Notes under the pieces: model-generated
Databases searched by the model: none
What the model saw: only the letters and a program-made list of their open reading frames with translations
What the model was told of the DNA's origin: nothing
Made by a program: the position numbers and the translations under genes
Source: Flavobacteriaceae bacterium
GTDB lineage: Bacteria; Bacteroidota; Bacteroidia; Flavobacteriales; Flavobacteriaceae
Direction of reading: 5' to 3'
DNA length: 64,000 bases
Assembly: GCA_026709415.1 (NCBI GenBank)
Contig: JAPOSZ010000034.1
Span: forward strand, 62,001-126,000
Shown here: in pieces, positions 9,572 to 18,690 of the stretch
How the letters are laid out: every line of letters starts with the position of its first letter
Numbering within the stretch: the first letter of the stretch is position 1

Positions 9572-10039
9572 TTAGACATCTGGATTGTAAGGAAAAGACG
9601 AATGATGCAAGTCTATTTTCAAAGTTCCATCAATCAACTTATATCCAAAAGAGTATTCAACTTTTGCTTCATTGCCATCTAAATCAGTAAAGTAATAATT
9701 TCCCATAGCAATCGCACGACTTTCCTCTAATATAAAATCTGTGTTTTCAAATCTGACATTGGTCCAAGGTTGAATGGCAAAACCTTTATCTTCCGAACAA
9801 GATCTATCATCCCCAGCTATGAAATAAGAAATAGCATCCGATTTAGTCGATCTAAATTGTACTTCTTGACATTTTGTAGGTTTAAACAATACAGGCCCCG
9901 CTTCAAAAGCATATCGATTATCGAGAAAATCACTTGTAAAATTTTCACACTCTTTTCTAGACTCTCTTAGTGAACCAATTTTAACCACGCCATCAGCCCA
10001 GAGTTGTTGAGCCTTTATTACTTGTTGTTTTGTAATCAT
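9572..10039 (-). CDS. Small NTF2/SnoaL-like protein of unknown function
   Basis: A 155-residue protein without signal peptide. It opens with a helix (ITKQQVIKAQQLWADGVVKIGSL) and continues into alternating strands rich in aromatic residues (KVEYSFGYKLIDGTLKIDLHHSSFPYNP), a pattern typical of NTF2/SnoaL-like cone folds. Similar marine bacterial proteins are often labelled as phosphoribosyl-AMP cyclohydrolase in databases, but none of that enzyme's metal-binding motifs is present here, so I do not use that name. It stands alone between recQ (convergent) and the SulP gene (same strand, 24 bp upstream). Confidence 0.6.
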   Translation of the reverse strand: MITKQQVIKAQQLWADGVVKIGSLRESRKECENFTSDFLDNRYAFEAGPVLFKPTKCQEVQFRSTKSDAISYFIAGDDRSCSEDKGFAIQPWTNVRFENTDFILEESRAIAMGNYYFTDLDGNEAKVEYSFGYKLIDGTLKIDLHHSSFPYNPDV

Positions 10040-10063
10040 GATAAATTGAATTTTTTGTTTGGT

Positions 10064-11923
10064 TTATGATTTTAATTGTTTTTTATTGTTGATTTCTTCG
10101 ACTAGCCATTTTCTACAACTTAGAAATGTTCTAAAGATGTGTTTAGTTGAAACTAGACTTGGAATAATACCGATGCTTTGCATTAAAAGTCGCGGTTGTG
10201 GTTGTAACCCCACAAATATATATTTGATGTTTTTTTGACTCAATTCCATCAAAACCTCTTCCAACGCGTATAGTCCCGATTGATCGATGTAGGGAACTCG
10301 GCTCATTCTAAAGATGACCCATTTACAAGTCGAAGGAATTTGGTTTCTCAAACCGATAAAATCGGATGTGAAACCAAAAAACAAAGGACCGTCTAAGTGT
10401 TTAATAAAAACACTTTCTAAGGTTTTTTTATCAATTCCCCTTTCATCTTTCCATGCTTTTTCTTTAACAACAGCACGGACATTGGAGTACCGTTTTGAAA
10501 CATCACCCATTTTTTTCATAAAGAATATCGATGCTAAGACCAATCCAATACCAACAGCATAAACCAGATTCCAAAACACAGATAGTATCAAAACAATAAA
10601 CATGATCGTGGCTTCAGTCCTTGGTATTTTTCTTATGGCTTTCAATCCTTTAAAATCCATGACACCAATCCCAACGGTAACCAATATCCCAGCCAAAACA
10701 GCCGCTGGAATTTCAGAGGCTACGGGTCCCAATGCAAGAAGGATGATGATTAAAACAAGAGAAGATACGATGCCTGAAAGTTTTGTTTTTCCACCAGATT
10801 GGATATTGACAACCGTCCGAATAGTTGCTCCTGCACCAGGAATCCCACCAAAAACAGCTGCCACACTATTGCCGATACCTTGACCGACTAACTCACGATT
10901 GGACTGATGTTTGGTTTTAGTTAGATTATCAGCAATAACGGATGTCAATAGGGAATCGATAGCCCCCAAAAAGGCTAGGGTGACAGCCATAGCCACATAG
11001 GGGAGCAGTTCAAAGTAGTTAATTTGACCAAAAATTCCAATATTAAATTTTGGAAACCCTTCTGGAATTCTTTGAATCGGAGCATATTGAATTATCCCAT
11101 TACTTTGAAATATAAAGGCAAATGCACTGACTATGATCAATGCAACAAGAGTACTGGGTACAGCCGTTGTAATTCGTTTAAAACCATAGATGATAAAAAT
11201 GGTACTAAAGGCCAAAATTAATTCGATCCAACTAATGGATTGGATCGCTCTTGAAAACGCGTTTATTGTTCCAATAACTCCCGAACTATTTTTACTAGCA
11301 ATCGATTGAGCTTGACTGAGTATTTGTTCTCGTGATATTTCTCCAGCACTTTCGATGGTTTCTGTAAAATCTTCAAGTACCAAAATGCCCCTTTCGGCTT
11401 CATCAAGGATGATTTCCTCTAAAATCTGTTCTTCCGCTAAAGGAATCAAACTTTCAATGTATGGAGCATCATCTTTAACATAATATCCAAGAACAGGTTG
11501 TATTTGGGTAATTAGTATGATGACGCCGATGGCCGTCATAAACCCAGAAATCACTGGATATGGAATGTATTTGATGTATTTTCCAAAACCCACCAATCCG
11601 AAAAGAATTTGGATCACTCCTGCTAATACAAAGACCATTAATATTAGCGGTAGAGCTTGCTCAATCACGCCATTATTAGCAGCTAAAATAGAAGCGACGA
11701 TGACCATACTCAAGGCCGTCATGGGTGCAGTAGGTCCAGAAATTTGAGTGGGAGTTCCACCAAAAAGAGCCGCTAAAAAACTAATGACAATAGCCCCATA
11801 CAATCCTGCACTGGGTCCTAAACCCGAACTCACTCCAAAAGCAAGCGCGAGGGGAAGAGCCACTATTCCAGCAGTCAAGCCACCAAATAAATCTCCTTTA
11901 AAATGTGTGAAACTGAGTTTCAA
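10064..11923 (-). CDS. SulP family inorganic anion transporter with STAS domain
   Basis: A membrane transporter for sulfate, bicarbonate or a similar anion. The first part shows the SulP signature (DLFGGLTAGIVALPLALAFG; GPTAPMTALSMVIVAS; GGIPGAGATIRTVVNIQSGG), and a C-terminal STAS domain contains PYIDQSGLYALEEVLMEL. The 619-residue protein has an acidic insert of about 75 residues after GYYVKDDAPYIES, between two early membrane segments. The start is TTG: an in-frame TAA lies five codons upstream and no ATG intervenes. The substrate cannot be read from sequence. Confidence 0.88.
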   Translation of the reverse strand: MKLSFTHFKGDLFGGLTAGIVALPLALAFGVSSGLGPSAGLYGAIVISFLAALFGGTPTQISGPTAPMTALSMVIVASILAANNGVIEQALPLILMVFVLAGVIQILFGLVGFGKYIKYIPYPVISGFMTAIGVIILITQIQPVLGYYVKDDAPYIESLIPLAEEQILEEIILDEAERGILVLEDFTETIESAGEISREQILSQAQSIASKNSSGVIGTINAFSRAIQSISWIELILAFSTIFIIYGFKRITTAVPSTLVALIIVSAFAFIFQSNGIIQYAPIQRIPEGFPKFNIGIFGQINYFELLPYVAMAVTLAFLGAIDSLLTSVIADNLTKTKHQSNRELVGQGIGNSVAAVFGGIPGAGATIRTVVNIQSGGKTKLSGIVSSLVLIIILLALGPVASEIPAAVLAGILVTVGIGVMDFKGLKAIRKIPRTEATIMFIVLILSVFWNLVYAVGIGLVLASIFFMKKMGDVSKRYSNVRAVVKEKAWKDERGIDKKTLESVFIKHLDGPLFFGFTSDFIGLRNQIPSTCKWVIFRMSRVPYIDQSGLYALEEVLMELSQKNIKYIFVGLQPQPRLLMQSIGIIPSLVSTKHIFRTFLSCRKWLVEEINNKKQLKS

Positions 11924-12248
11924 GGGATTAGCTTTTTATTTTTTACAAGGTGAATGATAAAACCCTCTGATTTCCAAACTTAGAATAATCATTTTCAGGC
12001 TGCGAAAATATAATACCAAGGTGAATTAACACCTGTAGTGTTATTTTAGATTTTAACAGAATTTATTTGTAAAAAAGACCTTCAATTTTAAAATGAAATG
12101 TACCATTCATCGTCTTATTGGGAGTACTATCTTTTCAAAAATTTGAAAATATTTTTTTGTCGATTCACCATAGCAGCTGTTATAATTCTTTCAAAACAAG
12201 AAATAATCGATGATGAATCTTTATCGTTTTGTTTCATTCAATGATAAT

Positions 12249-12803
12249 CTATTTCCATTTAATGTTACAACCTATGCTGGGCGTTTGTTCTTGAGAAATA
12301 GGTTTTCTAGAGAGCAAACTATTGGCTGCCTGACTTAAACTCTCACCTGTGACTTCAACATCATTTCCAGGTCTCGATTTATCAAAGCATCCCCGGTAAA
12401 CCAATTCATCTTCTTCATCAAATAAATATAAATCAGGAGTGCAAGCAGCATCATATTTTTTCGCAACTTGTTGTGAATCATCATATAAATAAGGAAACCT
12501 AAAATTTTTTTCTAAGGAAAGCTCTTTCATCTTAACGGGAGAATCTTGAGGATGTGTTTCGATATTGTTGCTGGAAATAGCAATGGTATTAATTCCTTTG
12601 GAATGATATTTGTTCGTCCACACAACAAACTGATCCAGAATATGAATGACATAAGGGCAATGGTTACACATGAAAATGATCAAAGTTCCTTTTTCTCCTT
12701 TTAAATCATCGAAATTGTCTGTTTTTCCGGTTACTGCATTTGGAAGCGAAAAAAAAGGTGCTTGGACACCCAATGAAAGCATGTTTGATTCGGTTAAAGC
12801 CAT
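12249..12803 (-). CDS. Thioredoxin-fold (AhpC/TSA-like) protein
   Basis: A 184-residue cytoplasmic redoxin. It carries LGVQAPFFSLPN as in peroxiredoxins, a FMCNHCPYVIH active-site segment with a CxxC pair, and AACTPDLYLFDEEDELVYRG, typical of the redoxin family often annotated as thioredoxin family protein. Its substrate is unknown. It begins divergently from csaA; both genes have a good -7 box in the shared 74-bp gap. Confidence 0.85.
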   Translation of the reverse strand: MALTESNMLSLGVQAPFFSLPNAVTGKTDNFDDLKGEKGTLIIFMCNHCPYVIHILDQFVVWTNKYHSKGINTIAISSNNIETHPQDSPVKMKELSLEKNFRFPYLYDDSQQVAKKYDAACTPDLYLFDEEDELVYRGCFDKSRPGNDVEVTGESLSQAANSLLSRKPISQEQTPSIGCNIKWK

Positions 12804-12824
12804 TTTGGTTTAATATTTGGTCGG

Positions 12825-12832
12825 CAAAAATA
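12825..12832 (-). promoter_or_regulatory. TATTTTTG -7 box for the redoxin gene
   Basis: Read on the minus strand this is an exact TAnnTTTG, 22 bases upstream of the ATG at 12803. It is part of a divergent promoter pair with the box at 12852-12859. Confidence 0.5.
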
Positions 12833-12851
12833 ATCCAATAGTGCCATTAGT

Positions 12852-12859
12852 TATTTTTG
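12852..12859 (+). promoter_or_regulatory. TATTTTTG -7 box for csaA
   Basis: Exact TAnnTTTG match 18 bases upstream of the ATG at 12878. It overlaps the TTG at 12857 that would extend the reading frame, which supports the ATG at 12878 as start. Confidence 0.5.
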
Positions 12860-12877
12860 TCATTTAATAAAATATTA

Positions 12878-13207
12878 ATGGCGATTGATTATTCCCACTT
12901 TCAAAAAATTGATCTTCGAGTTGGAACCATCATAGAAGCCAGTGATTTCAAAGAAGCTAGAAATCCCTCTTACAAATTAAAGATCGATTTTGGGCCCATT
13001 GGGGTTTTGAATTCTTCAGCCCAAATCACTTTGCGTTACAAAAAAGAAGATTTGATTGGAAAACAAGTGATTAGTGTGATTAATCTTGGTTCTAAGCGGA
13101 TTGCTGGATTTAAAAGCCAATGTCTTGTGCTTGGAGCAGTTTCTGGTCAAGATGTCATTCTCTTGGAGCCTCTATCGAAAATTCCAAAAGGTCAACAAGT
13201 TTTATAA
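12878..13207 (+). CDS. csaA: CsaA-like tRNA-binding domain protein
   Basis: A 109-residue single-domain protein with the EMAP/Trbp111 OB-fold. It shows the expected DLRVGTIIEASDFKEARNPSYKLKIDFG, LRYKKEDLIGKQV and GFKSQCLVLGA segments. In Bacillus, CsaA is proposed to act as a secretion chaperone; other members bind tRNA. The function here is inferred from family only. Start chosen at the ATG at 12878, not the TTG seven codons upstream, because the latter lies in the promoter box. It ends 9 bp from the convergent M14 peptidase gene. Confidence 0.88.
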   Translation: MAIDYSHFQKIDLRVGTIIEASDFKEARNPSYKLKIDFGPIGVLNSSAQITLRYKKEDLIGKQVISVINLGSKRIAGFKSQCLVLGAVSGQDVILLEPLSKIPKGQQVL

Positions 13208-13216
13208 TGACGAACA

Positions 13217-15736
13217 CTACATGAAATCACTAAAATAAATGGCATTGGTGAGGAGTCTATTGGTTCCAAACCAAAAGGCTCTAAAATTGGTGTTGTCGGT
13301 GAAGATGATGATTTTACCATTTGATTTTTGTTGAACCTTAAAAGGGACGGACCCTTTGATGTGTTCCAAGTTTTGATCTGATATATATCCACTGATTAAT
13401 GGGTTTGATGTATACTGAATGGGATTATGATAACTGTTTTTATCAGCTTTAACGAAAAGTGTGGTGTTTCTAAAAATGGGTAATTGATCATGAGTGTAGC
13501 CATAATTTATTGGATGGCTACGATCAATATTGGTTTTAAAAATGGCACCCCCAATTTGCTGAGCTCCCCAAAAATTTTGTCTATCTTCAAAAGAAATATT
13601 TTCAGCCGTTGTTTCACTTTCTAGCCACTCAATATCAATCCACTCTTTTTGCTTTAACCAGTTGATCGAATCGCGATAAGCAATCAATACACCACCTGAG
13701 TTAACAAACGATTCGATTTTTTCTTTGGAATTATTTAGGACACGTGAGCTAGTGCTTGGAATGATGAGATGAGTGTATTGTTTTAAATCAATCTGATGGA
13801 TGTAGCGCGTGTCAATTTTAGTAATAGGCGTTTCAAAACGGTAGTCAAATAAATGCCAAATTTCACCTGCATCATAACTTCTGACTCCTTGCCCTACCAG
13901 TAAAGCTATTTTGGGTTGATCAATCGTAATAAAACTGTTAGAACCTAAATCGATTTTTGAACCATAACCTGTATTAACGCCATCGATGATAAGCTTTGTC
14001 TCATTGGCTAAAACTTTTAAGGTTTTATATAATTCTTCACTATCAAAAGTTTGAGTTTGTACTGGAATGAGTAGACTACCATAACTGTATTCTTTGCCCT
14101 GTATTTCAAACTCTTTTCGCCCCACTTTAAAATGAATTTTGGAATCGTGTAGTAGCCTCATCAATTTGGGCAGATAGTATCCCGATGAGGATACCAAATA
14201 GGCATATTTAGACTTAGAAGTCACCGTCCCAACAGGGGGTGTCAAATCTTGAATTAGATTTTCTGCTATTGCACTGTTGTCTTCAAAACTAAAATCAACA
14301 TTAAAGGAAAGTGGAAAATTCCATGCCGATACATCGTAAAATATACTGTCTTCAAACTCTGTTTGGTAATCAAAAATAGAACGAATCAAACGATGCTTCT
14401 TTTGCTCGATAGGAATGAAATAACTGGATGATTTGTCAAATCTTTTAGGACCCTTTTCAACTAATTTATTGATGGAATAAAGTTCGATTTCATGTTGTTT
14501 CAATAACTTGGCCAGATGATAGCTGAGGACAGGATCCTTTTCATTTCCAAAGAGGATGCCTTTTGATTTGTGCGATCGACCCATTTGAAATGAATCACTA
14601 TAAAAATCTTGCAAATAGTTTAATAATTCAAGTCTCAAACTTTGAGCCGCCTCAAGCGTTGAAAGAGTGGTTGTCAGTTGATTTCTGATAGTATAAGGAA
14701 AAGTTAATACACCATGCTGGCTGTTTTGAGCATGACCTCTTGAGGAACCTTGTTCGTACAAAATGCCTATGCCCCCATTGACATCAGGATAAGTGGATCC
14801 CTTACCGTAATAAAAATCATCAAATGTTTCTTTCGAATAATATAATGAACCGATAGAATCCAAAGCTTCAACATGAAAATCCGCGATTTTTGCAGTAAGG
14901 GTTTGATTCATTTTAGGAGTCATCGGATGGACACGACTTTTCACCCCAGGTTGAAAAAAGTAAGTTGAATTGGTGCCCATTTCATGAAAGTCTGCGATAA
15001 TATTAGGATACCATTTAGTCAGTGTTTGTACTCGAGCTCGGGATTCAGGGTGTTGCAATAAAAGCCAATCTCTATTAAGATCAAACCAATAATGATTGGT
15101 TCTTCCACTAGGCCAAATTTCATGAAACTCTCGATCATTGGCATCGGGGTTTAAATAAATCGATCGATGAGAATTGACCCAATTAGAAAATCGTTGCATC
15201 CCATCAGGATTCATGCATGGATCGATAAGAATAATGGATTGATTTAGTAACTCTTTTACCTTAGGCGATTGGCTAGCAACCAAATGATAGGCAGTTAATA
15301 GACTAGCGTTGACTCCGCTTGGTTCATTGCCATGTATTGTAAATCCTTGATAAACCACCACTGGCATATCATTGGTGTCGATGTTTTTTCCCTCTTTGGT
15401 GGTGAGGTTGTAATGCTTTTGCTGAATAGCATCCAAATTTTGATGGTTGTCTTCACTAGTGATGGTCAACAAGATTAGTGGTCGGTGTTCATAGGATTTT
15501 CCAATGGTTTCGATTTTAATTCGATCGGAAGACTCTGCTAAAGCGCTCATGTATTGTATTACTTGATCGTGGGAAACGTGCCATTGACCAATTTGAAAGC
15601 CAAGGATTTGTTGAGGTGTTGGTATTAGCGAATCATAAGGGTGATCTTTATCCAAATAATAATCTAAAGTTACTTGGGAGTTTAGAATGAAAGCAAAAAA
15701 TATGCTTGTTGTGAATGAAATTAAAAATCGATACAT
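13217..15736 (-). CDS. Secreted M14 family zinc carboxypeptidase
   Basis: An 839-residue exported metallopeptidase. Residues 1-20 form a signal peptide. The zinc ligands are visible as HGNE (His135, Glu138) and the later DFHEM; the catalytic Glu is probably in GIGILYEQGSSRG. Other family segments are DPCMNPDGMQRF and HYWFDLNRDWLLLQHPESRA. The C-terminal half resembles a class I glutamine-amidotransferase-like fold (LLVGQGVRSYDAGEIWHLFD) that often follows M14 domains in Bacteroidota. Probably degrades external peptides; exact specificity unknown. Confidence 0.9.
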   Translation of the reverse strand: MYRFLISFTTSIFFAFILNSQVTLDYYLDKDHPYDSLIPTPQQILGFQIGQWHVSHDQVIQYMSALAESSDRIKIETIGKSYEHRPLILLTITSEDNHQNLDAIQQKHYNLTTKEGKNIDTNDMPVVVYQGFTIHGNEPSGVNASLLTAYHLVASQSPKVKELLNQSIILIDPCMNPDGMQRFSNWVNSHRSIYLNPDANDREFHEIWPSGRTNHYWFDLNRDWLLLQHPESRARVQTLTKWYPNIIADFHEMGTNSTYFFQPGVKSRVHPMTPKMNQTLTAKIADFHVEALDSIGSLYYSKETFDDFYYGKGSTYPDVNGGIGILYEQGSSRGHAQNSQHGVLTFPYTIRNQLTTTLSTLEAAQSLRLELLNYLQDFYSDSFQMGRSHKSKGILFGNEKDPVLSYHLAKLLKQHEIELYSINKLVEKGPKRFDKSSSYFIPIEQKKHRLIRSIFDYQTEFEDSIFYDVSAWNFPLSFNVDFSFEDNSAIAENLIQDLTPPVGTVTSKSKYAYLVSSSGYYLPKLMRLLHDSKIHFKVGRKEFEIQGKEYSYGSLLIPVQTQTFDSEELYKTLKVLANETKLIIDGVNTGYGSKIDLGSNSFITIDQPKIALLVGQGVRSYDAGEIWHLFDYRFETPITKIDTRYIHQIDLKQYTHLIIPSTSSRVLNNSKEKIESFVNSGGVLIAYRDSINWLKQKEWIDIEWLESETTAENISFEDRQNFWGAQQIGGAIFKTNIDRSHPINYGYTHDQLPIFRNTTLFVKADKNSYHNPIQYTSNPLISGYISDQNLEHIKGSVPFKVQQKSNGKIIIFTDNTNFRAFWFGTNRLLTNAIYFSDFM

Positions 15737-15768
15737 GAATTAGGAGTTTCGAATCATTGCAAATATAA

Positions 15769-16097
15769 ATTAAGAAGAGTCCGGTTCCCAAAGATCCGCC
15801 GGTGTTTGATAAAACCGTGCATGATTTTGGTTTTGTGAAACCCAACACCCTCTTGGCCACGATCTTTCGGTTGACGAATCAAGGGGGCACGTCTTTTCAA
15901 GTGGAAAAAGCCGAAGATTCTTGCGGATTCACGGTGCCGAAGTTTGAAGCCAGAGAGTTCGAACAAAGGGAATTCATCGATGTTCCGGTGGAGATGAATG
16001 CGAGCGACCCCTGGTCAAAAAATCACCAAGCGCTATCTATACGACCTTGAGTGAAGAACCCATCGTTTTCCAACTCAAAGCTCATATTTTGGAGTGA
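15769..16097 (+). pseudogene. Frameshifted DUF1573 copy
   Basis: The frame gives VHDFGFVKPNTLLATIFRLT and EDSCGFTVPKFEA, which line up with the intact DUF1573 protein at 22.46 kb (IHDFGTIEEGQKVETTFYIT; EGSCGCTVPEFPN). After KNHQALSIRP the frame stops, but the +1 frame continues with SAIYTTLSEEPIVFQLKAHILE, matching the end of the domain. So one frameshift near 16020 broke it. The signal peptide and the first part are missing, and the second Cys of the CGC motif is Phe. It lies directly upstream of the divergent M14 gene, at the edge of an accessory patch. Confidence 0.75.
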
Positions 16098-16201
16098 ATA
16101 ATTTGTTGAAAAAACAAGAAAGGCTACTGATGGTGGTCTTTTTTTATCCTTGTCTTTGCGTTTGGATAAAATAAAGGCCATGTTCAACTATCTAGTGCAA
16201 C

Positions 16202-16516
16202 ATGAACGACCCCAGCCAAATGATTGTCGACAGTATGAAACCGTATCACCTCACGAAAATTGGGGTGTTTGGTTCAGTGGCACGAGGGGAAGAAAGAACG
16301 GATAGTGATGTGGATATTGCTTATTCGTTTGATGGCCATTTTGGGTTTTTTGAATTAGAAGATTTGATTGAAGATTTAGAAAAGAAGTTAAATCGAAAAA
16401 TGGATTTAGTGGATTTTGATTTTTTAAACCCTCTCATTAAAGAGGATATTTTAAACGATATGATTGTATTGTGTGATGAAAGTACCATCCCTATAGGACG
16501 ACTCGCTTCGAGTTGA
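16202..16516 (+). CDS. mntA: MntA-type nucleotidyltransferase antitoxin, copy A
   Basis: MntA antitoxins AMPylate the HEPN toxin HepT. The 104-residue protein has the complete GSx10DxD motif (GSVARGEERTDSDVD) of minimal nucleotidyltransferases and the conserved KPYHLTKIGVFG lead-in also seen in copies B and C. Its last 11 residues (STIPIGRLASS) differ from the other copies and continue into sequence that in another frame is the middle of hepT, so a deletion has probably fused the end of mntA to the inside of hepT. The reading frame is otherwise intact. Confidence 0.85.
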   Translation: MNDPSQMIVDSMKPYHLTKIGVFGSVARGEERTDSDVDIAYSFDGHFGFFELEDLIEDLEKKLNRKMDLVDFDFLNPLIKEDILNDMIVLCDESTIPIGRLASS

Positions 16517-16824
16517 TCGGTGAATATGTTTACAAGATGACGGACGAAGTCAAACATACGTTCCCTGAGATACCATGGGCTAAAATTGAGAATATGCGGC
16601 ATCGATTAGTCTATGAATATCATCATGCTAATTTGAAGATTGTCTGGGATATCGCTAAAAACAGGGTTCCTGAATTTGAAAAAAGTTTGGATGTCATCGC
16701 TTCATTCATTAATTCGAAAAAAGATCGAGGTATGGGGTTGGGGTTTTCTCGGCAGACCTCATCCTTTAAAAACCAAAAGTCCGATCGAATGATGGGACTG
16801 GCCAACGAATACGTCATGAATTGA
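16490..16824 (+). pseudogene. hepT: Truncated HepT toxin, copy A
   Basis: From the frame TTRFELIGEYVYKMTDEV onward this is the C-terminal half of a HEPN toxin HepT (compare RNFEVIGEASNNISEDY in copy B). About the first 55 residues are missing. The toxin RNase motif RX4HXY reads RHRLVYEY, so the catalytic His is replaced by Tyr. The only start is a TTG at 16513. The tail after IASFINSKK is unlike the other copies. It should be a dead toxin with a living antitoxin in front. Confidence 0.75.
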
Positions 16825-16981
16825 AACTGCAAGGTAAAGACAAACAAATTTTCATTAATTATCATCAAGAAACATGCTATTGTATCGATGAATTATAAAA
16901 ACAAGTTTTGCTAACAATACAGTCTCTAAATTAGTTTTGTAGACAATCCGATGAATACTCTATTTTTGGTATGCAATTTCA

Positions 16982-17539
16982 TTGAGCTTGAGATACATCA
17001 TATCGGTACTTACTTTTTTGCTCTGCTCCCTGTTTTCATTTAGTCAATATCCAATATGGGGTGGCGTTGTATCAATTGATCTCGATTCTCAAACGATTCA
17101 ATACAGAACAGCCAATAGAGATACAATAACCGTTGAACTCGAACTAAAAGTCCTCGTGAATAGATTTACGATTGAAAGAACAATTAATACTAATGGACGT
17201 ATCGTCTTTAACAAACTAAGAGGAAACCGGTTTATAGATCGAATTGATCAGGAAAACGATACTGAAAATTGGGATCAATATTTTTCTTCTAAGGACGTAC
17301 TGACAACGGTAATTGAAGGTTCTTCACAAATGTTGGAATTAGAAGATCCCACCTCATTTGTCCCTTTTCGTTATGTGATCACAACGCGATATAATCAAAA
17401 AGGGGTTCCAAAATATTTTGTTCAATTGAGATTTAAAAAAACTAATTTAGAAAGGATTGAAGAGTTTGAAAACTATAAAGTCATCTTTAATGAAAAGTTT
17501 CGGCCAACTGTTGGTCAACTTCTTTCAAACTTAAACTGA
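16982..17539 (+). CDS. Secreted protein of unknown function
   Basis: A 185-residue predicted exported protein. Residues 1-22 are a signal peptide (hydrophobic core ending CSLFSFSQ). The rest is rich in beta-forming and charged residues with no motif that I recognise. The start is TTG at 16982 (or ATT just before); no ATG lies in frame between it and the upstream stop at 16952. It sits alone between two decayed toxin-antitoxin loci, so it may belong to the accessory patch. Confidence 0.5.
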   Translation: MSLRYIISVLTFLLCSLFSFSQYPIWGGVVSIDLDSQTIQYRTANRDTITVELELKVLVNRFTIERTINTNGRIVFNKLRGNRFIDRIDQENDTENWDQYFSSKDVLTTVIEGSSQMLELEDPTSFVPFRYVITTRYNQKGVPKYFVQLRFKKTNLERIEEFENYKVIFNEKFRPTVGQLLSNLN

Positions 17540-17576
17540 TCTTATTTTTCACATCTTTTCAGAACCAATAATGAAA

Positions 17577-17585
17577 GGGGGGGGG
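17577..17585 (+). repeat. G9 mononucleotide tract
   Basis: Nine consecutive G after ATGAAA at 17571. The ATG opens a 37-codon frame (MKGGGDYILKC..., stop at 17684) of unknown meaning. It lies between the secreted orphan gene and the DUF6922 gene. Long G tracts are rare in this AT-rich sequence and are otherwise found in the phase-variable loci of the 43-61 kb island. Confidence 0.7.
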
Positions 17586-17680
17586 ATTATATACTCAAGT
17601 GCCAAGGTTTGATTCAAATGATGATCGAACGAAATGGTTTCAAGCCAAATGAACTTTTGACCATGACGATCATTCATTTA

Positions 17681-17688
17681 TAATTTTG
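17681..17688 (+). promoter_or_regulatory. TAATTTTG -7 box for the DUF6922 gene
   Basis: Exact TAnnTTTG match only 4 bases before the ATG at 17693. Transcription would start at or next to the start codon, so the message would be leaderless. Confidence 0.45.
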
Positions 17689-17692
17689 TCGT

Positions 17693-17992
17693 ATGAAAAA
17701 ACCGATAAACATTTCTGAACTATTTCCGAAACATTTATTTTGGGATGTGAAAATGAGTCGATTAGATGTGGTGGAAGATAAAGACTTGATTATCCCCAGA
17801 GGGTTATATGCGACATCCAAACAATCGTTTGAGAAAGACATCCAACGATTGGAGCAACTCTATTCCAAAAAAGAGATTTTGGACGTTTTACGACAAACGA
17901 AAGAAAAAATCAGCAATCAAGTGTGTTTGATGGTGGCCTCTCGATACCAAGTCCAACCGTTTTTAAGATGGGGTGTTTATGGAGGCGGTTGA
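17693..17992 (+). CDS. DUF6922-like putative antitoxin
   Basis: A 99-residue protein with FPKHLFWDVKMSRLDVVEDKDLIIPRGL, which resembles the DUF6922 domain found upstream of AbiEii-type nucleotidyltransferase toxins in Bacteroidota. The C-terminal SRYQVQPFLRWGV fits the end of that family. The frame overlaps the start of the broken toxin at 17979. Antitoxin function is inferred from context and family resemblance. The partner is dead, so the protein may no longer have a role. Confidence 0.55.
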   Translation: MKKPINISELFPKHLFWDVKMSRLDVVEDKDLIIPRGLYATSKQSFEKDIQRLEQLYSKKEILDVLRQTKEKISNQVCLMVASRYQVQPFLRWGVYGGG

Positions 17993-18690
17993 TCCGAATA
18001 TTCAGAAATTAATCATTGAACTACAAAAATTACAGTCTTTTGATGGTTTTCCATTAGGTGGTGGAACCAATTTAGCCATTTGATACAATCATCGACATTC
18101 CTATGATATTGATTTATTTACCGATAAAATGGTTGGTATTCAAGAATTTAAAAAATCTTTAAAGAGATTCGGGAGTGTTTAACGTCGATATAAATACGTT
18201 TGAATTACCCCGTAAAGTGGATGACTGATTTGTTTTTGGAAGATTTTATATACCTCAAAAAGATCGATTGGCTAAAATAGAAGCATTACAAAATTTTCAA
18301 AAATTAGATGCCATAGAAATCGTAGAAGGCACTAAAATGTTATCGGAAAAATGTCAGTGTCTTAAAACTGATGAGTGCGATTAATAGAATTTCACAAAAG
18401 GATGTTTGCGATTTGAATGACATAACGGACAAGATTCCATTAGAAGACTTGTGCATCTCCTTAAAAGAAAATTAGAAACATATAACGAACAAAAATACAA
18501 GACGATGTTTGACTTAAAGGACGAATTAAATCCAATAGATAGTCCATGCCTTTTAATCGAGTTTGACAGAGGCCATATAATGGATGGAACCCTCCATTTC
18601 CTTCAGAAAATAATTGGACATTTTAGAAAGGAGTCAATGATGGACTGTATCTCGATTGAATTGGAAAATAAAAGTGATGTGACTGTGTAG
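17979..18690 (+). pseudogene. Decayed AbiEii-type nucleotidyltransferase toxin
   Basis: The reading frame from the ATG at 17979 gives FPLGGGTNLAI, a TGA at 18081 (probably CGA Arg before), then YNHRHSYDIDLF. This is the GGTxL...R.S.DIDLF core of AbiEii/DUF1814 toxins. A frameshift near 18170 leads to DRLAKIEALQNFQKLDA, another near 18360 to LMSAINRISQKDVCDLND (compare the family motif KxDxxDL). The part 18451-18690 is an open frame that may be the eroded C-terminus, which is uncertain. Several independent lesions make this a clear pseudogene. Confidence 0.7.

Noticed and set aside
9572-10039. Naming the small protein phosphoribosyl-AMP cyclohydrolase
   Set aside because: Similar proteins carry that label in databases, but the metal-binding Cys and Asp motifs of HisI are absent.
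10602-10883. 93-residue frame opposite the SulP gene
   Set aside because: It mirrors the membrane segments of a well-conserved gene and has no family features of its own. The same holds for the other frames opposite SulP, dnaK, hsdR and leuB.
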